From contig CALLZZ010000221.1 of NCBI GenBank assembly GCA_937858235.1, positions 1 to 6,209 on the forward strand: 6,209 nucleotides of DNA. The letters run 5' to 3'. A model generated the notes under the pieces. That model searched no databases. It worked only from the letters and a program-made list of their open reading frames with translations, and was not told where the DNA came from. This DNA comes from an uncultured Clostridia bacterium (lineage in GTDB: Bacteria > Bacillota > Clostridia > Oscillospirales > Oscillospiraceae). This document shows, piece by piece, positions 1 through 5,257 of the stretch. Position numbers and translations under genes: made by a program. Within the stretch, counting starts at the first letter, position 1. Each line of letters begins with the position of its first letter.

Positions 1-1849
1 CGTCCGCAGCTACTGTTAGGAAGCGGAGCGTCATGCCACCAGTCACCGCACCGATGGAAGTGGAATCCACCATCTCATCAAACGGGAAGTCGTATTTCCC
101 ATACCGGTATTTCTTCTGTGTATAGATATCGCCGAAGATCATCTGCCCGATACGCTCAACGATCTTGGCGGTATCTACAGATGTATTCGCGATGTCTCGC
201 GCAATATCCTGCTCCTCATCGGTGAGGAAGATATAGGCATCGCCGCGGCGGTCAATATAGTTCTGGCTCTTCAGGCGGTCGAGCGACTTCTGCACCGTCT
301 GCCGGAGCTCGATCTTATCCGTCCGGATATCATCCGACATCAGAATGACGATGTTATCAAGGTTTGCCTTTACATCATCGATGTAGCGAATGAGGTAGAG
401 GAGCTTTAATACCTTGACGTCATAGTCTTCAATGCCGTCATGATTATCCGCGGCCTTCTGGCAGCGCTCGATCACGCGGCGGATAGAGCCGTCGAGGAAG
501 GAATGCACGCTGTCATAGAAAGGATAAAGCGGAGCGATGGCATGCTCGTTCTTGTCTTCGATGGATTTCGCCACGATCTGGAAGCCGTCCAGCATCGAGC
601 GCTCTGCCCCGGAGTAGTGTTTTCCGGCTGCGCCGTGCTTGCGGATTTCCGAGAAAATCTTCTGAATCAGAATGAACTGATACGGCACAAACGGATAGTT
701 CACAACGAATTCTTCCGGACCGCTGTACCCTTTAATATCGAGCACAGAATCAGTGAAGCTGAACAGGTTCTTCAGCACGTAGTCGTTGCGCTCATACAGG
801 TCTGTCAAGACAGTCCTTGCTTCCGGCTTCTTGGTGAGGAGTCTTTTCTGGATGACTTCATCTACAGCAGAGGAGGACAGGGAAAGCCTTGTCTTGAATC
901 TTGCCTGAATGCGGGAAAACTCATCCATGCGGACTTTGATGATCTCGTCGATGGCTTCCTGACCAGTGCAGACAATCCAGACCTTGCCGCCGCACTCGCT
1001 TCCAACCTTCTCCACGAGAGACTGAAGATTCAGGAGCAGGTTTGTATCCGTGCCGACATACTGGCCGACCTCATCAACCATAAAGAGAAGCCTGAAGTTC
1101 TTCGGCTTGCTGTTCACATAGTCCTTTATCTCTGATACAAGCTGAGCGATGCTGATCTCAGCTGTTTCCGTTCCATTGAACCAGTTGCGGGCAGCTGTCT
1201 CGCTCATACCGAGCACTTCCTCGAGCGTCTCTACAACATCGTCCTCGAAGAAGCCAAAGGACTCACGTGTCTCCACCCACGGAGCGCCGTTCTTTTCTTC
1301 AAACACACGGCGGAACTCCTCGGTCTTGCCCTGTTTCGCGACGAACTGCTCCAGCTTTGCCACCTTCAAATCTTCGCCAAGGAAGCCGAGATGGTTATAG
1401 AACATCTTCGCAAAAACCTTCAGCACGGCGGTATTGTCCTTATTGCTGAAGCCCTCAATGTCGATATTGAAAAGGATCGTCTCCGTCGGAGCCTTCGCAG
1501 CCTTGTCAATCAGCATGAAAGTCGCAGGATCATCCGCAAACTTCTTGCGGAACCGCTCAACCGTCGGAATGCCGTTGATGGTTCTGTTCTCAAGAATATA
1601 GGAGAGCATCTTCAGGAAGTGAGATTTACCACTTCCAAAGAAGCCGGAAATCCAGACACCGATATCCGCTGTTGGAGCATCGAATGCGTCGTCATAATAG
1701 TTGAAAAACGTAATGAAATGCCGTTTCAGCTCTCTCGTAATGACGTACTCGTTGAGCTCCTGCTCGGTCGTCGTATCTTCCTGGTCTACCTTGATGACAC
1801 CGTTTATTTTTCGATTGATGTCATCGACAAACATGTCCTGAATTCTCAT
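1..1849 (-). CDS. brxC: BREX system P-loop ATPase BrxC (C-terminal part cut off by window edge)
   Basis: BrxC is the large AAA+-like ATPase of BREX phage-exclusion systems, thought to work in the cytoplasm with the methyltransferase PglX and the other Brx proteins in host DNA methylation and phage exclusion. The frame is open from the ATG at 1849 to the window edge, giving 616 codons without a stop; family members are about 1,200 residues, so roughly the second half is missing. Seen directly: N-terminus MRIQDMFVDDINRKINGV; Walker A GFFGSGKS at residues 69-76 (K75); Walker B LLFMVDE with D259 and E260; VWIVCTGQ shortly after it, in a sensor-like position; RFKTRLSLSS near residue 316. The start is supported by AGGAGG nine bases upstream. 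It follows brxB after 13 bases, the usual type 1 order. No frameshift or lost ATPase residue was seen, so this part looks intact. Confidence 0.96.
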   Translation of the reverse strand, partial: MRIQDMFVDDINRKINGVIKVDQEDTTTEQELNEYVITRELKRHFITFFNYYDDAFDAPTADIGVWISGFFGSGKSHFLKMLSYILENRTINGIPTVERFRKKFADDPATFMLIDKAAKAPTETILFNIDIEGFSNKDNTAVLKVFAKMFYNHLGFLGEDLKVAKLEQFVAKQGKTEEFRRVFEEKNGAPWVETRESFGFFEDDVVETLEEVLGMSETAARNWFNGTETAEISIAQLVSEIKDYVNSKPKNFRLLFMVDEVGQYVGTDTNLLLNLQSLVEKVGSECGGKVWIVCTGQEAIDEIIKVRMDEFSRIQARFKTRLSLSSSAVDEVIQKRLLTKKPEARTVLTDLYERNDYVLKNLFSFTDSVLDIKGYSGPEEFVVNYPFVPYQFILIQKIFSEIRKHGAAGKHYSGAERSMLDGFQIVAKSIEDKNEHAIAPLYPFYDSVHSFLDGSIRRVIERCQKAADNHDGIEDYDVKVLKLLYLIRYIDDVKANLDNIVILMSDDIRTDKIELRQTVQKSLDRLKSQNYIDRRGDAYIFLTDEEQDIARDIANTSVDTAKIVERIGQMIFGDIYTQKKYRYGKYDFPFDEMVDSTSIGAVTGGMTLRFLTVAAD

Positions 1850-1854
1850 CTGGC

Positions 1855-1865
1855 GGTTCCTCCTA
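1855..1865 (-). promoter_or_regulatory. brxB stop / brxC ribosome binding site module
   Basis: The minus strand reads TAGGAGGAACC. The TAG is the brxB stop codon and also begins the AGGAGG Shine-Dalgarno site (1859-1864) nine bases before the brxC ATG. Ribosomes ending brxB translation would therefore expose or reach the brxC site directly, which supports coupled translation and fixes the brxC start at 1849. Confidence 0.85.
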
Positions 1866-2423
1866 TATCACATTGAACGCCCTGTAGTAAGGGTTCGGTT
1901 TAAGTCTGTCAAAAAGCTTCACGTGCCTTCCGTCGAAGGTGCCCGGATACATCACGAGGATCGGAACACCGCCCACTCTCGGCTGCAGGGCTTCCAGCAG
2001 CATATGAATGCGCATAAACGGGAACACATCCCCGACGCCGGTCAGGAGCAGCACGTCTCCCTTTTCCGGAGGCTCTGCACAGATCTTATCTACATATGCC
2101 TGTACGCCCACGGATTTCTCGATCATCTTCTCAAGCTGGTCTTTTCCGCGCTTTTTCTCCTGATCGGCCATACGGGATAGGATGCGCTTATCTTCACAGC
2201 ACTGAAGAAAGATTTCATATAAATTATTCTCTTTCAGATGACACGGCAGTGCCTGGTCTGTCAGGATCTGCAGCACAAAGTGGCGGACACGCATCTCATC
2301 TTTTGCTTCATAGCAGAACATCCGGATATTTACTTCATTGCTGAGGCCGTTTCCTTCCAAGAAATCCGGGTCTTTCAGGAGCTCTCGTACCTTGTCCAGC
2401 CTCTCGTCTATATTTCCTTTCAT
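1863..2423 (-). CDS. brxB: BREX protein BrxB (DUF1788 family)
   Basis: This is the small DUF1788 protein encoded between brxA and brxC in type 1 BREX loci. It is needed for BREX function in characterised systems, but its biochemical role is not settled. The 186-residue length is normal for the family. Recognisable family segments are LLLTGVGDVFPFMRIH (residues 125-140), ILVMYPGTFDG (155-165) and the C-terminal YYRAF (179-183). The N-terminal half is helical and highly charged, and no signal peptide or membrane segment is visible. The ATG at 2423 has AGGAGG four bases upstream, a short spacing, and that site overlaps the brxA stop codon; the two genes are separated by only 8 bases, so translational coupling is likely. 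The gene ends in TAG, which itself forms part of the brxC ribosome binding site. Confidence 0.95.
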   Translation of the reverse strand: MKGNIDERLDKVRELLKDPDFLEGNGLSNEVNIRMFCYEAKDEMRVRHFVLQILTDQALPCHLKENNLYEIFLQCCEDKRILSRMADQEKKRGKDQLEKMIEKSVGVQAYVDKICAEPPEKGDVLLLTGVGDVFPFMRIHMLLEALQPRVGGVPILVMYPGTFDGRHVKLFDRLKPNPYYRAFNVI

Positions 2424-2434
2424 GGTTCCTCCTA
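2424..2434 (-). promoter_or_regulatory. brxA stop / brxB ribosome binding site module
   Basis: The minus strand reads TAGGAGGAACC immediately before the brxB ATG. The TAG ends brxA, and AGGAGG (2428-2433) lies only four bases from the start codon. The 11 bases are identical to those at the brxB-brxC junction, so both downstream genes appear to use the same coupling arrangement. Confidence 0.85.
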
Positions 2435-3061
2435 CGACAGGCAGTTGAAGGCAGGCAGCGCCTCCGTCATTCCGTCGTTCCTGATTGCGTTTTCAAGTAC
2501 CGGACTGATCAGCACCAGGTTCAAGTGGTCAGCTCTTGTGCTGTCCAGATAGTCGTTCTCCACGAGCGTTTTCGTCAGCACCTGACGCACTTTTGTAATG
2601 GTGGAATCGCTCCACGTTGCCACCCAGTCATCCTGCTCCTGCAGACGCATGAAAAATGTATTCAGATCCACTCTGCCAAAGGAGCTGTCGAGCTTCTGGT
2701 ATTTCTCGCCGATGACCGTCAGCATGAAGTCCCATACCAGACGGTACTGCCGCATCATGGCATAGAGGCAGATCTGCTTTGCCACATCGCTCGGCTGTGT
2801 CGCGATGGCCGAAACAAGCGTATCGTCTTCCATTGCATCCAGTCTCCGGAGGCAGGCAAGTGCCATCTTCCGGACGGATTTCTCCGTCGGGTACTGAAAC
2901 AGATTCTCTGACACAATATGTTCAACCACAGCATCCTTATCAAGCCCATCGTTTACAAGCTTTGCTGTGGTACGCATTTCATAAAATAAAAACTGTTCTC
3001 TTGTTATCGCTGCATTATAAGGACTGGCTTCTTTGAGTGCCTTGTTTGTACTTTGCGGCAT
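2432..3061 (-). CDS. brxA: BREX protein BrxA (DUF1819 family)
   Basis: BrxA is the first core gene of type 1 BREX loci, a small protein of about 200 residues; characterised members bind DNA. The product here is 209 residues starting MPQSTNKALK. Family-typical segments are AAITREQFLFYEMRTTAKL (residues 17-35) and ENLFQYPTEKSVRKMA (52-67), the latter probably in a helical DNA-binding domain. A winged-helix-like stretch, STITKVRQVLTKTLVENDYL, spans about 153-172. The start at 3061 was chosen over the in-frame ATG at 3109 because GGAGG lies nine bases before it and because the 16 additional residues (MMTTRREPG...) look unlike the family. The gene start overlaps the 3' end of the upstream helix-turn-helix gene by 47 bases, so the two are probably cotranscribed. 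It ends in TAG within the brxB ribosome binding site. Confidence 0.94.
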   Translation of the reverse strand: MPQSTNKALKEASPYNAAITREQFLFYEMRTTAKLVNDGLDKDAVVEHIVSENLFQYPTEKSVRKMALACLRRLDAMEDDTLVSAIATQPSDVAKQICLYAMMRQYRLVWDFMLTVIGEKYQKLDSSFGRVDLNTFFMRLQEQDDWVATWSDSTITKVRQVLTKTLVENDYLDSTRADHLNLVLISPVLENAIRNDGMTEALPAFNCLS

Positions 3062-3308
3062 TCTTCTTTTCCTCCGGTTTATTCCTGGTTCCCTTCTTGT
3101 CGTCATCATCAGGAACCGTCTCTACAATCTCATTGATATTGCAGTTTAATGCTTCGCAGATCTTCAGAAGCACATCGGTCGTCAGGTTTTCGCCTTTGCC
3201 CAGCTTCGCAAGGGAAGCTGTGCTGATTCCGCTTAATTCACGCAGATCCTTTTTTGTCATTTCCCGTTCTGCAAGTATTACCCATAAGGGTCTGTAGCTA
3301 ATATGCAT
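3015..3308 (-). CDS. Small Cro/C1-type (XRE) helix-turn-helix transcriptional regulator
   Basis: A 97-residue DNA-binding protein. Residues 1-62 form a Cro/C1-type helix-turn-helix domain: WVILAEREMTKKDLRELSGI leads into STASLAKLGKGENLTTDVL and then LLKICEALNCNINEIVE, the usual five-helix pattern of short XRE regulators (YozG/HTH_26-like). Residues 66-97 are a polar, charged tail beginning with four aspartates (PDDDDKKG) and look disordered. The ATG at 3308 was chosen because GGAG lies six bases upstream; the longer reading from 3425 would overlap the ATPase gene heavily and adds a non-family basic N-terminus. It starts 16 bases after the ATPase stop, and its last 47 bases overlap brxA. Its position between ABC-3C and BREX suggests it controls one or both modules, but no operator was identified, so this is inference. 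Confidence 0.87.
   Translation of the reverse strand: MHISYRPLWVILAEREMTKKDLRELSGISTASLAKLGKGENLTTDVLLKICEALNCNINEIVETVPDDDDKKGTRNKPEEKKNAAKYKQGTQRSQSL
3071..3075 (-). promoter_or_regulatory. brxA ribosome binding site
   Basis: GGAGG on the minus strand, nine bases upstream of the ATG at 3061, lies inside the coding tail of the helix-turn-helix gene. It decides the brxA start: the in-frame ATG at 3109 has no comparable site. Confidence 0.8.
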
Positions 3309-3314
3309 ACGCTT

Positions 3315-3318
3315 CTCC
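3315..3318 (-). promoter_or_regulatory. Ribosome binding site of the helix-turn-helix gene
   Basis: GGAG on the minus strand, six bases before the ATG at 3308, in the 16-base gap after the ATPase stop. It selects this start over upstream in-frame ATGs at 3320 and 3338, which have weak or no Shine-Dalgarno sequences. Confidence 0.65.
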
Positions 3319-3324
3319 ATCAGT

Positions 3325-5040
3325 TTATTTTTCGTCATCTTCTGACGACTCTTCGCCGGATTCGTTTTCCGCTTTCTTAGCCCACGACCATCCGAACAGT
3401 TCTCCTCCGTTATCATGAAGCTCAATTACGCGGGTATCGTAGACAGTCTTCGCTGTATAATCTGTAAATGCCTTGTGCTTATCAAACGATATGAAGACCT
3501 GCTTCCCGCTGTTCATATAGAGCTGCATGATCTTATCAATCGGCAGGTCCGCAATGTTCTTGAAGATCAGCGAGTCATGGACGATAAACGGAAGCTCAGT
3601 GGTCTTGAATACGCTCAGGTCAAAAATAATGAGGTTCTTGTAATTTTCTCCCGTGCCAGAGTTCCAGTCGCATCCGAATGTATATTTCGGGTTTCCGTTC
3701 TTGGCATCAGAGAATTTAATCTCCGGAGCATATTGTTTTCCATCGTATATAAAGTCATTCAGCCTGACCATTTCCTGATTGATCATAGCCTGGACACTAT
3801 CGAGCTGATTTTTCCGGACATCCTCCATACGAGTCTTGGCATCCTTTGTTTCCGCTGCCAGCTTTTGTGATTCATCATATCCTTCATTCTGCGTCTTTAG
3901 GAAGTTAATTCGACTGCGCAGGCGGACAGTCTCATCCAGAAACTTCTTTGATACATGCGTCGGAACACCGAGCTGACGCTGCTCGTCTTCGAGGCGCTGC
4001 ATTTCCTTTGTGGATTCCGCAATCAGCGCCTCCAGTCGCTGAACTTCTTCTGACATCTCATCCGTCAGGATAGTCTGCATCTTCTTATGGAAGTGCTCAA
4101 TCGTCTCAAGTTTGGCTATGTTGGCTTTCGGAAAGAACTCCTGCAGATCCTGAATATCATCTGACGTTGGCGTCAGGCCTTCCTCAAGGTTTGCCTTGAC
4201 GGCATTCAGCTGCGACACAAGCCTTGTCCTTCGCCGTTTCAGCACCGTAATCTGTCCTTTGATTTCAGCGGCCTTGTCAAGCTGAGTGGTATCCTTCTCC
4301 GCGAGGGATCTGTCTTCCTTATTGAGAAGTTCCTCAAGCTGCTTCTCGAGTTCTTCAACTTCCTTGGTGTTGGCCTTGACCTGTTTCTTTGTCCTTGCGA
4401 TGGTTACGATTTCTCCCAAGTTGGCGGCATTCGTTCGGACGGTTTTGCGCTTGTTCTTTGCCTTGTAGAAATCTTCATATTCCTTCACAAGGTCATAAAC
4501 GCCGTAGATTTGCTCCAGCGCCTTAATCGCATCAGCATCAGGTTCTCCTCCATACTGCAGCGGAAACTCCTCGCTGTAATTATGTCTGCCGTAGATTCTT
4601 GCAAATCGTCCTACCAGACTACGCCAGCTGCACTGTGCCGTCTGAATCTGATAGGAAGTGAAGAGATGCTTCTGGAAATCGTCCAGCGAAATCGCATCAC
4701 CTATTTCGTTATAATTCTCATCACATTTACTGACGTGCGTAGGGTCCAGAGTATTTCTGGAATAATACTCGATACGGTCTCCAAACTTAAAAGCGAATTT
4801 AATGACGTGGTTGCCAACGAAGCGGACCACGTTATTTTTCGTTTTCTCGCTGTCCAGATAATCGTTGCCGCCAAAGCAGAAGTCAACAGTCAGCAGGAAG
4901 GTAGACTTCCCGATGGAGTTTTCACCCTGCCTGTCTCCAAGGACAGTATTCAGTCCCGGGCGGAATCTGATTCTTCCTCTCGGGACACGCTGTCCATTTA
5001 TTGTCTCAGCGAACTGGTCGCATTCTATCTCATACAACAT
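3325..5040 (-). CDS. ABC-three-component system ATPase, DUF2326 coiled-coil (SMC/Rad50-like)
   Basis: A 571-residue ABC-type ATPase with SMC/Rad50 architecture, predicted to act on DNA or nucleoprotein as the motor of an ABC-3C conflict system. The N-terminal ATPase lobe carries Walker A GENSIGKST at residues 39-47 (K45). Two long charged helical stretches (about 185-290 and 320-430) are probable antiparallel coiled-coil arms around a bend near LTPTSDDIQDLQEFFP; no CxxC zinc hook is present. The C-terminal lobe matches DUF2326: SGTGE (about 461-465) stands where an ABC signature would be, and LPFIVHDSLIF has H488-D489-S490 at the Walker B position instead of DE. The tail is acidic (EESSEDDEK). 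The ATG at 5040 is favoured by GAGGAA about ten bases upstream and by MLYEIECDQF, a natural ABC start; an in-frame ATG at 5106 lies well inside the preceding gene. It overlaps that gene by 11 bases. Confidence 0.9.
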   Translation of the reverse strand: MLYEIECDQFAETINGQRVPRGRIRFRPGLNTVLGDRQGENSIGKSTFLLTVDFCFGGNDYLDSEKTKNNVVRFVGNHVIKFAFKFGDRIEYYSRNTLDPTHVSKCDENYNEIGDAISLDDFQKHLFTSYQIQTAQCSWRSLVGRFARIYGRHNYSEEFPLQYGGEPDADAIKALEQIYGVYDLVKEYEDFYKAKNKRKTVRTNAANLGEIVTIARTKKQVKANTKEVEELEKQLEELLNKEDRSLAEKDTTQLDKAAEIKGQITVLKRRRTRLVSQLNAVKANLEEGLTPTSDDIQDLQEFFPKANIAKLETIEHFHKKMQTILTDEMSEEVQRLEALIAESTKEMQRLEDEQRQLGVPTHVSKKFLDETVRLRSRINFLKTQNEGYDESQKLAAETKDAKTRMEDVRKNQLDSVQAMINQEMVRLNDFIYDGKQYAPEIKFSDAKNGNPKYTFGCDWNSGTGENYKNLIIFDLSVFKTTELPFIVHDSLIFKNIADLPIDKIMQLYMNSGKQVFISFDKHKAFTDYTAKTVYDTRVIELHDNGGELFGWSWAKKAENESGEESSEDDEK

Positions 5041-5257
5041 AGCGCAGTACTTCCTCATTTTCGTCGTACTCAATCTTTCTAAGTGCATACAGGCAGTCGA
5101 GCACATCTATAAATTCATTAACGCCGTCCATTTTCTTTATCACGCGACGATACAGTTCATGCACGCCCAGCGGCTGCGTACGAAGTTCACGGAGAACAAC
5201 AGGAAATTTGGAAAGCGTGCTTTCGTTATATGAATAAAGCTTATTCGGCAATAACAT
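5030..5257 (-). CDS. ABC-three-component system middle component (MC6-like)
   Basis: A 75-residue protein matching, by my recollection of the family, the ABC-3C middle component 6 type: N-terminus MLLPNK, then a compact helical body, then FIDVLDCLYALRKIEYDENEEVLRYV, a pattern typical of a small winged-helix-like fold. Middle components are thought to bridge the coiled-coil ATPase and the large effector-type protein of ABC-3C systems; no enzymatic residues are expected or seen. The ATG at 5257 has GAGG six bases upstream. It overlaps the 3' end of the preceding gene by 17 bases and the ATPase start by 11 bases, so translation of all three is probably coupled. A longer reading from 5320 adds 21 residues inside the upstream gene and lacks the family start, so it was rejected. 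The exact middle-component number should be confirmed by profile search. Confidence 0.83.
   Translation of the reverse strand: MLLPNKLYSYNESTLSKFPVVLRELRTQPLGVHELYRRVIKKMDGVNEFIDVLDCLYALRKIEYDENEEVLRYVV
5051..5056 (-). promoter_or_regulatory. Ribosome binding site of the DUF2326 ATPase gene
   Basis: GAGGAA on the minus strand, about ten bases before the ATG at 5040 and inside the end of the middle-component gene. It supports the 571-residue form of the ATPase. Confidence 0.55.

Noticed and set aside
440..1135. Plus-strand open frame of 231 codons
   Set aside because: It lies antisense to the ATPase core of brxC, which has clear Walker motifs in its own frame; the plus-strand product shows no recognisable domain and no good ribosome binding site.
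1391..1876. Plus-strand open frame of 161 codons
   Set aside because: It is antisense to the brxC N-terminus including the Walker A region; the frame is a by-product of brxC codon use.
3062..3109. Longer N-terminus for BrxA from the ATG at 3109
   Set aside because: No good ribosome site precedes it, the added residues are basic and unlike the family, and GGAGG sits nine bases before the ATG at 3061.
3201..3220. CAGCTT/AAGCTG inverted repeat with an 8-base loop
   Set aside because: It lies in the helix-turn-helix recognition region, where codons for SLAKLG explain it, and has no T-rich run that would make it a terminator.
3302..3309. TATGCATA palindrome at the regulator start codon
   Set aside because: Only eight bases, formed by the Met-His start codons, with no second copy seen nearby; too little to call an operator.
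3309..3425. Longer N-terminus for the helix-turn-helix regulator
   Set aside because: The extra 39 residues (beginning MSFMITEENC) are the ATPase 3' end read in another frame, lack homology to regulators, and the downstream ATG at 3308 has a better ribosome site.
3415..3870. Plus-strand open frame of 151 codons
   Set aside because: It is antisense to the conserved C-terminal lobe of the DUF2326 ATPase, with no independent coding evidence.
4510..5082. Plus-strand open frame of 190 codons
   Set aside because: It is antisense to the N-terminal ATPase lobe of the DUF2326 protein, which has an intact Walker A; the predicted product has no recognisable features.
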